Source: Yamagishiella unicocca
Taxonomy: Eukaryota > Chlorophyta > Chlorophyceae > Chlamydomonadales > Volvocaceae
Direction: 5' to 3'
Length of the DNA stretch: 64,000 nt
Assembly (NCBI GenBank): GCA_003116995.1
Contig: BDSL01000065.1
Span: forward strand, 26,001 to 90,000
Shown here: positions 36,701 to 48,356 of the stretch, one piece after another
Position numbering within the stretch: the first letter of the stretch is position 1
Layout of the letters: each line of letters opens with the position of its first letter
Made by a program: the position numbers and the translations under genes
The notes under the pieces: generated by a model
What the model saw: the letters and a program-made list of their open reading frames with translations, nothing else
Told to the model about the DNA's origin: nothing
Database searches by the model: none

Positions 36701-37169
36701 GAAAAGGGCTCTGGGCGCTTGGTTTATCCCCTTGCTCAGGATGTGCAAAGAGCTCGGGGGCCGTACTCCTGTAACGCAATACATACAATGCAATACGACG
36801 CGGAAAATAGGAAGTCGTGCATAAGATGCTGCCTATTAATAGTTTAGCTTCATGGCAGGCAATATTCTGGCTGGGGAATAAAAGTACTCGGTGTGTTGCA
36901 TAGCTTGGGCTGCTCTTTTGGTAGTAGCACCGTGGCAGGGGGTATAGAAAGCCTCGCCAACGCTATCAGCTCTCATGAGCTTGAAGGTTACCTCGCTCAC
37001 GAGCTTGATGTATCCTCGCATCTGATGCACGACTTCCTACTTTGCGCGGCAGATTCAATGACGAATGGAATAGCAGTCGGTTGGTGACTGATCCACGCCT
37101 CTTCTTCTCCGACGGACCGCAGCCGGGAGTTAAGATGTGTCGGCATGCTTGTTGGATGGGCGTTAGTAA

Positions 37170-37554
37170 TAAAAGGTTACATCCCTAATAACGCTCACAT
37201 TTCGCTGATGCGTTTCAGGCTGTGTGTTTGGACCCTTGAGGTGAACCGTCCGGGCGGCAGGCCGCGGGACGAGAGGTGGTGCAGGGTTTGTGGTAATCGT
37301 GGTTGTGTGGAGGATGAGCGTCATGTTCTACTGGGAATGCCCTGAGTACGCGGAGGAAAGAGAGTCGCTGTGGCCCTCAGGTGTACCGCCGCCTGGGACA
37401 ACGATGGCGCACATCATGGCTATGGGGAATCAGCGAGATCTAGCCCGTGTTATCCACGCTATCAGGGCACGGAGATCTTGAAACGTCTATGGACGGCAAC
37501 TTTTAAAGCGATTCATGAGCCTCCTGGCTCATCTGAATCGTACAAGTCACTTGT

Positions 37555-37586
<32 letters not shown>

Positions 37587-37590
37587 GCTT
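37170..37590 (+). mobile_element. Decayed non-LTR retrotransposon tail, fragment 2
   Basis: The frame ending at 37481 reads MRFRLCVWTLEVNRPGG, then RWCRVCGNRGCVEDERHVLLGMPEYAEERE, which occurs over a frame change near 37340. The C-x2-C...E-x-E/D-x-H-x(5)-C-like pattern fits the zf-RVT region at the end of L1-type ORF2 proteins. After the stop come a hairpin (GATTCATGAGCC paired with GGCTCATCTGAATC) and a (TCA)n tract, a common 3' end for such elements. The 5' part of the element is missing. Confidence 0.6.
37556..37586. repeat. (TCA)n tract at retroelement 3' end
   Basis: About ten uninterrupted ATC/TCA triplets follow the retrotransposon fragment. Confidence 0.9.
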
Positions 37591-37730
37591 CAGTTTCACC
37601 GAGTTTTCAAGTTCCTTTGATCTAGACCTGCTTTTTCGCGGTTCATGAGCCTGTTGCTTGGCTCTTCTGCTGGACCACCTGGACCGTACGAGTAAGCCTC
37701 AGCTTGTAAGAGCAACTCGCTCACTTGCTC

Positions 37731-37809
37731 ACAAAAGCATGAAGCACACTTATATCTGCACCTACACGACAACACATCACGCCTCATCGCGTGTGCTTCA
37801 TGCTTTTGT
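37731..37809. repeat. 79-bp element with perfect 19-bp inverted repeats
   Basis: ACAAAAGCATGAAGCACAC at 37731-37749 is exactly reverse-complemented at 37791-37809, enclosing 41 bp. This is the shape of a very short MITE or fold-back element. No clear target-site duplication is visible. Confidence 0.85.
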
Positions 37810-38644
37810 TATGTACCTATCCGTTTTACAAACTTGCGGGACAGCTTCCTAGTCTGCCTTCGTTTTCAACGTAGAACACTAGAATATCACGTACGCTTTA
37901 CAGTGGCGCTCACAAGCACAATATCCGGAAGCTCCTGCGTTTTGACAGGGTTTGAAGGGCCGAAGAAGTGCCGGAGCTGCAGCGAGACCTTCCTGATACA
38001 TTATGTATATGTGATAACTGTGATTAACAGCTACAGATCCGGCAATACACTCAAACCCAATCTGAGGCTCCTGGCAACTGTACATGCATATGCTCGGTGA
38101 ACGGCGAAACAACGGCTCCCAGGCCCTGCGGTTTCTACATTGCATGAATAACATAACATGCTCCATATAACTAGACAATCCTACGTACTCCCGGGCAGCT
38201 GCTTAAATGAAGTGCCACGTGCTTGGAGACCCCAATACGGCTGCAGGCAATACTCAATGGTGAAGCCCGATTAAAGGACTCGTCGACAATTTATGAAATA
38301 GGAGTGATAAACAGATCGCAACACCTATTCGTAGGTCATGCATTGACGTGGCCCAAGATGGTGTACGTCTCGTGGGGAAACCAGTCGTTGCTCTGGTTGC
38401 TCATCGTGCACCATGCATCAACCTGCTGGAGGTGCCAAACGCACTTTTTTATGAAGTGCCCCGGGTCAGCTGGGATGCCCGTGGCCCAAATGGGTCTCAC
38501 CATCGCTCCACCAACACAAATCGAGCGACATTAGAAACGGTGCTGATAAGCAATCGAGAGACAAAGGTAACTACTAATGATATTATTTTGACGTAATGCT
38601 GAAGGAAAAAACTACACTAAATATTTTGCGAAGAACAGGAAAAC

Positions 38645-38688
38645 GCGCCCACCTCTGCCGTACCAATGCGGCAATCGACGCATGGACA
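38645..38688 (+). promoter_or_regulatory. Upstream block shared by genes B and C (B copy)
   Basis: GCGCCCACCTCTGCCGTACC followed by a similar GCGGCAAtCGACGCA-type segment lies 306 bp above the ATG of gene B. The same block lies 294 bp above the ATG of gene C (49934). It is either a conserved promoter element or a remnant of the duplication that made the two genes. Confidence 0.6.
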
Positions 38689-38950
38689 ATGCTATTGAAA
38701 CCCATAAGTCCAAGATATCAAACTTGAAATTAGTTGGTTTAAGGAACTGACTTGGAGGCTGCCCAAGGGGCTTTGGGACATGGCTTGCGATGGCCTAACC
38801 GGTAACGTCCTTAACAGTGGGAACCACCATTGCGCAAGGGGCCCCAGGGCCGTAGTCATTCCTGGAAGAGGCGTAAACTCGGATTCTCAATCACCAGTTT
38901 TCGACCTCACTGCGGTAGCTGGATCGCGGGGCCACGCGAGGACGAGGAGG

Positions 38951-41900
38951 ATGCGAGCTCACTGGGCGCTCGTGGCCATCGCCATCATCGTGCTAGCATC
39001 CCAGGCGGTTAAAGGTAATTGGAGATACATTACACGGAGCATATGTGCGATACCGCAACTTGCCAACCTACAGTCTGGGAAAGGGATAGTAACACCCTGC
39101 TTATGAGCGCATGCGCAATCAGACCTCCGCAGCTTCCAGACATATAACATAGAGACTCTGGTCTCTGAAATAATTGCGAATTGATCCTTCCGTATGGAGC
39201 GCTTCGCAGTAGCGTGTTGCGTGGTTAGCACACAGCTGGAATCCTCGCTGATACCCCTGGTTGCTTGCCCCCATACCTGCTGAACTGCAGCGAGCTTCAA
39301 TGTTGCGCTTTACAGCAATCTCGACGTCGTTGCCGGCAAAACTCGTATCGAGGTGCTGAGGGACAACATTAGGTACTCGTCGCCGGGATCCGTCCCTAAG
39401 GTGGTAACATCACAACCACGCCTGGCTGGATACCTAGGTTACGTCATCCCAGCGAACAAGGTGAGGCCCAGCCGGTCCAGGAATCCCTTCGGAAACCAAA
39501 GTGTTTCCCTTCGTTTTTGCGAGTAGCTTAACTACATGCCAGCCGAGTGGTCTGGATTGCGATGCACAGGCTTGGACACCCTTGGCTGGATGGTCCGCTT
39601 ATTACGAAGTTCCTTGCACGGGCCTCCCCCACCCCGACCACCTGATGCTTGACCACCTCTATCTCCCCGCCCCCAGGCGTCGTACTATGTGGCCGAGGGG
39701 CTCGCAACCAACCCCAACAAAGTCAACTCGTTAATCAACTTCGTCGAAGGGGGAGGGGCGCTAGTGCTGCTGGATGGCTTCACCGAATTCGGCAACAACA
39801 CGTTTCTGCCGCTGCTGGCGGCCGTGCTGCGCGAGGACCCTCGGTGCAAGGCGTTGAACGTTACGGCGGAGATCCTGATGAGTCAACGCACCAATATCGG
39901 CGAGTTTGCGACCATGGACGAGAAGATTAAGGTAAGGGCGCATGAAGATACGTTCGGCGACAGCAGCCTAGTCGCTATTTGCCATGAGGGCTGCAAGCGA
40001 GCGTCCTACCGAGCCTAGGGATCCCCGCAGCATCGAAATGCGTCCCCCCGCAGCACCCTACACCACCCTGTGCCATCCAGGTGTACGACGCTGTGCGAGG
40101 CATGGGGGGTGACACAGCTGATACCCCAACCCTCGCAATGTTCCACATGCACCACAAACTCCCAAAGCAATCTTAGCGAGCTAACACTCCCCTGCAGCAT
40201 CCTTTCCCCCCGGCCCCTCGCGACCTCACTGAGTTTCTTGGCACCCCCCCCCTCTCCCAAGCTTCCCCCGCCACTTAACCGGGTCTTTTTGCTCTTTCCC
40301 TACTTCCGAATCGTCCTCCACAGGTGAAACCGGGCTTCAAGCTTTCGAATATGCAGTGCCAGACAGGCAGAGCAATCTATTCGGCCTTTTTGAACAAGGC
40401 CGAAATCTCCGCGTCCTTGTTTTGGACGATGGGTAACGGTGCCGTCTTTTGGATTGGCTCTGCATTTTCCAAGCCACACCTCAAGGGTTACCAAGAGGTG
40501 GGTGGGTGGGTGGGTGGGTTGGTGCAGCTGGGGGGCTATGTCCAGGTAGGTTCATCGTAACACACAAGTCGGAACAAAAGGGGACGTTAACAACCCAGGG
40601 GTGGCCTGGAGAGCAAGCCAAGCGCTCTGACGCAACTCACCCGCAATTGAGACGTACATCGCACACGGCCTGTCGGCTATAGCGCCAACCAGACGCGTAG
40701 GATTGAAATTGACGCTATGGCCAGCGGGCGGGAGGGTGGGTTTGCGGCGGGGTTCGAGGATGACCCGTGGATGCGAGAAAAACCGTTTTGAAGAGACGTT
40801 TCGAGATGCATGCTGGAGAACTTGGGTTTGGGGGGAATTACATAAAATAACTATTGACTCGACATGGGGATTGTAGTGGGTGCATAGGGGGGCGGGGGCG
40901 CGTGTTTGCGGCCGGGAGGGTGGGTTTGCAGGGGGGGCGTCTGCGGGGGAGGGGGTTTGCGGGCGAGTACGTTGATGCTTGGGTGGGGGACTGGGCGTGG
41001 GGAAGGGGAAGGAGAAGGAGGGCTTGCCGTGAAGATGGGGCGAGGGGGCACGGGGGCTTATTAGGGTCTTGCCTCTGCCGCCCGGGGAGCACCCGGTCGT
41101 GTCCTGGCTGGGTTCCTGTCTCGTCTGCGTTGCTTCTGGCCTCCGAATGGGTGGAGCCCGGACCCACAGCCACTCCTTTGCCCAGTCACAACTCCACTCA
41201 TTGCGAAACCCGGCAACGTAGTGATGGCATTGGTAGTGTCCTATTCCCCCTAGCTGCAGCCAAAGGAGTTCCCCCCACCCTGCAGGTTATGGCAGCGGCG
41301 ATCAACAACGCGGCAAGGGTGGTTCAGCCACCTTTTCCGGAGGTCAGCCCCATGCCACCCAGCCCGCCGCCACCCAGCCCGCTGCCACCCAGCCCGCCAC
41401 CAGCAAGCCCCCCCCCGCCCAGCCCACCGCCACCCAGCCCCCATCCCCCCAGTCCTCCACCACCCAGCCCCCAGCCAGCCAGCCTCAATCCGCCCAGCCC
41501 CCCACCCCCCAGCCCCCAGCCACCCAAGACCCCACCCCCACGACCACCTCCATTGCGGATGCCGCCGCGCCTGCCTCCTCCTCAGCCATCGCCACCGCCA
41601 CGTCAGCCTCCTCCTCAGCCGTCGCCACCGCCATCAAGACCGCAGCCACCTCCGCCGTCACCACCGCGGCGATCTCCGCCCCGACCATTACCACCGTTAC
41701 CACCTCCTCCTTCACCATCGCCGCCATCGCCACCGCCGCCTTCTCCTGCCCCGCTATCACCACCGCCGCCTTCTCCTGCCCCGCTGTCCCCACCGCCGTT
41801 GTCGCCTCTCGCGCCTAGTCCGGAGATACCCTCACTGCCACCACCCTCTCCACCACCGCCTTTGCCCAACCCGCCTTCGCCTAGGCCGAAGTCTCCCCCA

Positions 41901-44900
41901 AGACCTCCCCCAAAGATGAAGCCTCCATCTCCGACCCCTCCCTCTCCTCCATCTCCGACCCCTCCCTCTCCTCCATCTCCGACCCCTCCCTCTCCTCCGC
42001 AGCCACCTTCCTCCCCCCCTGAGTCCCCTCCCTCCGTACCGCTCATCCCATTCTCATCACAGCCGCCCTTGACTGCTCCGGCAGCGCCGTACCCGCCCTC
42101 CCCCGCCCCGCCCTCCCCAGCCCCCCCTCCCCAGCGCCGCCCTCCCCAGCCCCCCCTCCCCAGCGCCGCCCTCCCCAGCCCCCCCTCCCCAGCGCCGCCC
42201 TCCCCAGCCCCCCCCTCCCCAGCCCCACCGTCACCGTCGCAACCCTCGCCACCAGCCATTCCATCGCCTCCGCCACCCAGCCCGCCTTCGCCACCACAGC
42301 TGCCACCTCCCTCTCCACCATCGCCATCTCCAGGTCCCCTGTCACCCAATCCACCCTCTATACCACTGCCACCGCCCTCTGCCACACCAGATCCCCCGAC
42401 TGCTCCAGCCCCGCCTTCACCTGAACCGCCGTCGCCCACTCCACCGCCGCCCTCTCCACCACCACCCCCCTATCCAACCCCGCCGTCACCCAGCCCGCTG
42501 TCCCCCCTTGCTCCATCGCCACCATCGACGCCCTCGTTACCACCACCACCTCCACCGCCATCGCCGCCGTCGCCTGGTCCGCCCTTGCCTGAGCCGCCAA
42601 CCATTCCCCAGCCACCCCCACCCTCTCCATCGCCTCCTCCACCTTCGCCCAGGCCCCCTTCACCCAGACCGCCTTCGCCCAGACCGCCTCCGCCCAGACC
42701 GCCTTCACCCAGACCACCTTCGCCTCTCACGCCCTCTCCGGAGCCTCCTTCACCCGAGCCTCCCAAAATCCCCCCGCCGCCCTCGCCGTCTCATTCGCCT
42801 CCGCCGCCATCGCCTCTCCCTCCATCATCGCCTCCTCCGGCTTTTCCGTTGCCACAGCCACCCTCGCCGTCACCACCCCTCTTGCCATCTCCGCCCTCGC
42901 CCAACCCACCTTCACCATCACCACGCCCACCCTCACCCGTGCCACCCTCACCCGTGCCACCGTCTCCTCCACCACCAACCCCTCCGCGGCCGCCATCGCC
43001 CAAGCCGCCCTCGCCTAAACCGCCTTCACCACCACCCTCTCCACCACCACGACCACCCAAGCCGCCCTCGCCTAAACCGCCTTCACCACCGCCCTTTCCA
43101 CGACCACCCTCACCCACCTCGCCACCGCCCAAGCCGCCATCACCCCTTCGCAGACCTCCTCCACGACAGCAATCGCCCAAACCGCCTTCACCCAAGCAGC
43201 CTTCACCGCCACCCTTCCCGCCACCTCGGCCGCCCAGACCACCTTCACCGAAGCTGCCTTCGCCGCCTAAGCCACGACCTCCGTCAGCCACCTCGCCACA
43301 CCCCAAGCCATCATCGCCTCCCCCCAGGCCCCCCCCGCGATCGCCTTCACCACCACCGCACCCACAGCCTCGGCCACCCAAGCCGCCTTCGCCCAAGCCG
43401 CCTTCACCCAAGCCGCCTTCACCCAAGCCGCCTTCGCCCAAGCCGCCTTCGCCCAAGCCGCCTTCGCCTCCGCCCTTTCCTAAACCGCCGTCAACCGTCC
43501 CTCCTTCTCCCAAGCCGCCATCGCCGCCTAGGAACCCATCACCCCGCCCACCCTCGCCAGCGCCAGCGCCACCACCGCCGTCACCGCCGCCCTACTCCCC
43601 GCCGCATACACCTCCACCTCCAGGGACACCGCCACCATCTCCCCCGCCGCCGTCGCACCCCTCCCCCTCGCCTCCGCTACCATCACCACTGCCGCCACCA
43701 GCGACGCCGTCCCTGCCTTCACCCCCGCCGCCCTCTCCATCCCCGTCCTTGCCACCTCCCGGACCTTCAGCCCCGCTGTCGCAACCACCCCCCCAACCAT
43801 CTCCCGTCCCGCCATCACCTCCGCCACCGCCATCACTGCTGCAGCCATCCCCGCCACCGCCATCACAGCTGCCGTCTTCACCGCTGCCGTCGTCACCGCT
43901 GCCATTGTCACCTCCCCCGCCGTCACCTCCCCCGCCGTCACCTCTCCCGCCGTCACCCCTCCCGCCGTCACCTCCCCCGCCGTCACCTCCCCGCCGTCAC
44001 CCCTCCCGCCGTCACCTCTCCCACCGTCACCCCTCCCGCCGTCACCTCTCCCACCGTCACCTCTACCGCCGTCACCTCTACCGCCGTCACCGGCGCCGCC
44101 GTCACCGGCGCCGCCGTCACCCACTCCGCCGTCACCTACCTCTGAGCCCCCCCTATCACCATCAGTGACTGCCCCGTCTCCTCTTCCACCGTCGCCGCTA
44201 CCGCCGTCGCCGCTACCGCCGTCGCCGCTACCGCCGTCGCCGCTACCGCCATCGCCGCTACCGCCGTCGCCGCTACCACCATCGCCGCTCCCGCCGTCGC
44301 CGGTTCCACCTACACCGGTACCACTGTCGCCTCCACCACCGTCGCCACTGCCACCGTCACAACCACCACCTTCACCACTACCACCGTCGCCTTCACCTCC
44401 GCCACCGGTACCGCCTTCACCACTACCACCGTCGCCGGTTCCACCTACACCGGTACCACTGTCGCCTCCACCACCGTCGCCACTGCCACCGTCACAACCA
44501 CCACCTTCACCACTACCACCGTCGCCTTCACCTCCGCTACCGGTACCGCCTTCACCACTACCACCGTCGCCGGTTCCACCTACACCGGTACCACTGTCGC
44601 CTCCACCACCGTCGCCACTGCCACCGTCACAACCACCACCTTCACCACTACCACCGTCGCCTTCACCTCCGCCACCGGTACCGCCTTCACCACTACCACC
44701 GTCGCCGGTTCCACCTACACCGGTACCACTGTCGCCTCCACCACCGTCGCCACTGCCACCGTCGCAACCACCACCTTCACCACTACCACCGTCGCCTTCA
44801 CCTCCGCCACCGGTACCGCCTTCACCACTACCACCGTCGCCGGTTCCACCTACACCGGTACCACTGTCGCCTCCACCACCGTCACCACTGCCACCGTCAC

Positions 44901-45364
44901 CACCACCGCCTTCACCACTACCACTGTCGCCAGTTCCACCATCGCCTTCACCTCCGTCACCGGTACCGCCTTCACCACTACCATCGTCGCCTCCACCTCT
45001 GTCACCGCTACCTCCTTCGCCACTGCCCCCATCACCACTGCCACCTTCGCCGCTACCACCGTCACCGCAACCAAGGTCACCACAATTCCCACCTTCTCCC
45101 CGTGTATCGCCTTCACCACCACCATTCCCACCTCCACCATCCCCCTCGCCACCACCAGCACTCCCGCCGCTCATACCCGTGGCTCGGCCGTCGCCTCGCA
45201 AGGGTTTCAAGCCGCCTCCGCCACCGGTGTTCGACACACCCCCACCCGACGAACTGGACGCGCCACCCCCCTTCGACTACACCCCCCCTCCGGCGGACGC
45301 CGAGCTGCCTCCTCCGCCCCCTCCCAAAAAACGTGTTCCGCCGGTTCCTCGCAAACGAACTTAA
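38951..45364 (+). CDS. Secreted chimera B: novel N-domain plus very long Pro-rich stalk
   Basis: Five exons: 38951-39014, 39291-39460, 39677-39931, 40324-40497 and 41286-45364. The signal peptide is [18 protein letters not shown]. The shared domain follows: [82 protein letters not shown] and KPHLKGYQE. The last exon starts [13 protein letters not shown] and runs into about 1300 residues of SPPPP/PPSP stalk with [10 protein letters not shown] runs and a 45-residue tandem repeat. It ends in FDYTPPPAD and a basic tail ([12 protein letters not shown]). Near 43985 one unit has CCTCCCCGCCG where its neighbours have CCTCCCCCGCCG. This loses a base, so the frame stops at 44168. With that base counted, the exon keeps frame to 45364. 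It lacks the second intron of gene A. Extracellular location is inferred. Confidence 0.85.
40838..40887. repeat. Short dispersed repeat, copy 4
   Basis: This lies in the last intron of gene B. It reads TTACATAAAATAACTATTGA and then a GGGGATTGTAGTGGGTGCATAG-like end, which matches the end of the copy at 27403-27455. Confidence 0.55.
44301..44975 (+). repeat. 135-bp tandem repeat in gene B stalk
   Basis: Units start at 44301, 44436, 44571, 44706 and 44841, spaced exactly 135 bp. Each encodes 45 residues of the form [20 protein letters not shown] and continuing. Copies differ at only a few bases, so expansion is recent compared with the gene A stalk repeat. The last copy is the most diverged. 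Confidence 0.92.
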
Positions 45365-46778
45365 CAGCAGCAGCAGCGACAGCGGCAACAGCAGCAGCCG
45401 CCAGTCGTGTTCGACCCCTAACAACAGCGGCCCTAACGACAGCACCTGGGGGCGAACCCAGTTACAGGCAAGGTTGTTGCCGTCCGTACAGCAGCTGCCA
45501 AGTGCATGTTGGGTGTTTGGTTTTTGAACAGGAAAGCACAAGACAGGACAGGCGGGGACGGGGCAGGAAGGTGGGCATCGCCAGTGGGCGAGTACCAACG
45601 TACTTAGTAGCCCCTGGTGGTCCTGAAGCAGGATGTGTAGATGTACGGAAGATGTGCGGAGATGTTCAGGACGATGGTATACATGTCCTGTCGAGAGGAC
45701 GAGACGCAGCGAACTGGTAGGAGTGCCTTAACGGCCCTCTGTTTACCCACCTGATGGCGATGATATCGTAGCTTGCGGCTTCACTTACACGAGGCCATTG
45801 ACGAGGGAAAAGTGACCGAATTGATTTCACGGGCACGCACCCCTATTGACCCGGCATGGCCAGAATCATGATTCATTTGTGTTGTCATATGCCTCCATCG
45901 CATAAGTGATACATTGCTACATTGCATGATGTGGGGGAGGCACTAGGTAGGTATTACGGTAGACTGGTGTTTTGGGGCGGCGGGAGGGAAGGCTGCGGTA
46001 CGGGGGGGGGGGAGAGGGGGACGTCACGGGGGAGCCCACGTGCGCCCAAGCGATGGGCAGCCAGGCCTGGAGGCACCACTGTTTCCATACTCCAACGGTG
46101 GGGGAGGATCACACGTAGGGGGGTCGCTGTTCGGTCGGTTACCTCGTATGGGAACCCTATTGCGCGGCAGCCGCCTGTCGGGGACTTGGTTGGCAGTGGT
46201 TGATGCTGTGCCAACTAGCTGGGTCGATGCCGGGTTATTGAAAAACTGCTATAACCCCTTACCAGGGGGCCTTATGACTTCTTCGGCTCGTCGGCTGTCA
46301 CCACCAAGCAACGCCGCGGTGGATCGGCGTCGCGCGTGTTGCTTCATCAGGCATGAGTCCGGGACAGCTCGTAGTTCAATCCAGCATCTATCTGTCCGGG
46401 TGCTCTGGGGACCGATCTCCGGCGCCCCGGGCAATCCTGCCTTCCCCCGGGTGCGTGGGCGTAAGACCATCACATTTGTTATTGGCACGCACGGTTTGGG
46501 GCTTTTTGGATTGGCTCGCAGCAGGTTGCTGGTGTTCGAGGGAGAGTTTGATCTGGTCTTTCGTTCTGGTCTTCTCTTGCTCGACACCAGCAGGCGGGAT
46601 GGCAGCAGCAGGGCGTTTGGACACTGCTCGAGGAACGAAGGCATTCCGATGCATTGTTTGCGTGGGTGCTGGGTACAATGCTGCATGCATGACCGAACAA
46701 GAAATATGATTCCATCGAAGGTTCATCTGTAAACAAAGTGCCACTACTTTCAACAGTTTCTCTAATATGATACTAAGC

Positions 46779-46840
46779 CACGTCATGCCATCACGTCATG
46801 CCATCACGTCATGCGATCACGTCATGCCATCACGTCACCC
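46779..46840. repeat. 13-bp tandem array containing ACGTCA
   Basis: Nearly five copies of CACGTCATGCCAT. Each holds an ACGTCA/TGACGT core of the kind bound by bZIP factors, but no adjacent gene start supports a regulatory role. Confidence 0.85.
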
Positions 46841-46861
46841 TCTGCTGCGAGTTGTTCAGGG

Positions 46862-47302
46862 CCGACTAGTGTGTGTTGGCCCGGCGCTCAGTTGTGAGGG
46901 GTCGGATTAGGTCCCGGCTGGCCTGTGTTCCTGCGGGAGCTCCCTTTTTGCTCCTCCTTATTTTGGGCTGGCTGCTGGACCGTTGTGAGGGGAATCTTCT
47001 TGGGTCTCAGGTAGGGGGCTTCTGCTCGTCAACTCGTTGAGGCGCACTGCTGGTTGCTCTGGCCGACGGACTGCTTGGGCTGCACGCAGTTGGTGTATTG
47101 GTGATAGGGAGGCCATTTCGGCTACTTCCCCCTGGGTGGTTAGTGCCGCTGTTTGTTCTCTGGCCCCTTGGTCGGGTTCCTCCTTGGGGTTTTTATTTTC
47201 CTTCTAGAATCTAGATGCAGGGAGCTCCCGCAGGAGCACCGGCCAGCCGAGGCTTTATCCGACCCCTCAAAACTGGGCGCCGGGCCAACACACACTAGTC
47301 GG
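46862..47302. repeat. Fold-back element with about 84-bp inverted arms
   Basis: 46862-46945 and 47219-47302 are long imperfect inverted repeats. The outer ends read CCGACTAGTGTGTGTTGGCC on the left and the complement on the right; the inner ends read GCGGGAGCTCCCT. About 270 bp separate the arms and encode nothing recognisable. It looks like a MITE or fold-back transposon remnant. Confidence 0.8.
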
Positions 47303-47429
47303 AGGACCAACCCCCCCCCAACCCTTATCGGGACCCCTAGTACCGGTACTGCGAAACCTCGCAAACGGAGCCAAACGTCCACTACCCCACACCGAACCGC
47401 ACAATCGCGAAAACCGACGCCAGGGGAGA

Positions 47430-47860
47430 TACCCTCCGACCCCTTAACAGCAGCCGCCACGTGCCGCCGCCCAGCCGCCATCGTGGTGGCGGCCGCTAGC
47501 ACCACGATGTCCCAAACACATTGCTGCAGCCCCGGAGGGGCCAGTACCAACCGCACTTGACCCCGGGACACATCAGCGCCCACACGCACGGCCAGTTGGT
47601 CGACGACGGCTTGAGCCACCGGGCAGCTCCATAAATGACCCTGTCGATGGGAAAGCCCGCCTGGCACCGCACCGGGGTATTCACCACAACCGCACAGAGA
47701 GGCACGTGGGAGTTGCCATGCAGAGGAACCCCATCAACCGTGAGCCGCCACCATCCCTCCTTGTGGGAGTCCTCCCAGCAGCCCCTGCCATAACCTCCGG
47801 AACGCGCCTTGTAGTGCCGACAAAGCCAAGAGCAGTTCAGCGGCAAAGTGTGGCATTACG
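47430..47860 (-). mobile_element. Decayed retrotransposon zinc-binding tail
   Basis: On the minus strand two overlapping frames together read WWRLTVDGVPLHGNSH, then CGCGEYPG, then LWSCPVAQAVVDQL, then CVWDIVVLAAATTMAAGRRH. This resembles a Cys/His zinc-binding C-terminus often seen in volvocine retroelements. A frame change near 47680 shows it is broken. Assignment to an element class is uncertain. Confidence 0.5.
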
Positions 47861-47930
47861 AGGCTTTTGGCAAAGCCACCTCGTTCGACTGCATTGCCCT
47901 TTTTTTTAGGGCCCATATGCCTTGCGGCTA

Positions 47931-48190
47931 GCTAGTGTTAGCGCTCTTCACAGCGCTGATATAATGCGCATGGGTCGCGGTATGACCTAGGCAAGAGCAT
48001 TAAGTCTATTATGGGAACATTGAGTTGTTGGGTGCGTGTGGTGAGTGGGAACAGGGCTAGTGTGCTCCCATGTGCCTGACACTCGAGGACTCGATCCGGC
48101 CCGGCAACTAAATGCAAGGTGCTTATGTAAGCTAGGAGTGAATTTGGGCACTATCCGATTGGGAGTTAAGGCGGGAACACGGCAACGGCC
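47931..48190. repeat. Diverged direct repeat, left copy
   Basis: It aligns with 48560-48830 through shared blocks including GCTAGTGTTA, GAGTGGGAACA, GTGCTCCCATGTGCCTG and GGCGGGAACACGG. Identity is moderate, with small indels. Confidence 0.65.
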
Positions 48191-48282
48191 ATGACTGGCT
48201 AGCTGGTTCATTTTATAACTCCTCGGACAGCGCAGGACAGAAAAAAATGCAAATACACCAAGCGAATCCTTAAGTTCTAACT

Positions 48283-48356
48283 GTTATCCAATAACCTGCC
48301 CGCTGGCATCCCCTAGCATCCTTACAGCCAAGGATGCGGTCAGGTTATCGGATGAC
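48283..48356. repeat. 74-bp nested palindrome (fold-back element)
   Basis: The outer arms GTTATCCAATAACCTG and CAGGTTATCGGATGAC are imperfect inverted repeats. An inner stem GCATCCTT/AAGGATGC lies within. The inner stem matches the arms of the perfect palindrome at 8215-8238. Confidence 0.75.

Larger units (their letters stand above)
34083..38950. other. Spacer between genes A and B with retroelement debris
   Basis: This 4.9 kb carries no intact gene. It contains two decayed retrotransposon tail fragments (36540-36700 and 37170-37590), a 79-bp inverted-repeat element (37731-37809) and, at its right end, a block shared with the upstream region of gene C (38645-38688). Frames at 34138-35780 are short and unrecognised. 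Confidence 0.6.

Noticed and set aside
40854..41285. Open frame running into the gene B stalk from upstream
   Set aside because: The stalk exon begins at the CTGCAG acceptor before 41286. The preceding sequence is intron and contains a dispersed repeat. Only the spliced reading matches genes A and C.
44301..44975. Regular repeats considered as a CRISPR-like array
   Set aside because: Units are contiguous, in coding frame and lack unique spacers. The genome is eukaryotic.
43528..45237. Long Gly/Asp/Ser-rich open frame on the minus strand
   Set aside because: It is the antisense shadow of the gene B stalk. Repeats of CCACCGTCG read as Gly-rich protein in reverse. No start context, introns or domain support it. 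The same applies to 32465-33862, 41615-42439, 42791-43513 and 51841-52503.
46040..46732. 231-codon open frame on the plus strand and a Lys/Pro-rich one antisense to it
   Set aside because: Neither resembles a known protein, both overlap, and the surroundings are repeat-rich spacer. A decayed element is possible but cannot be shown.
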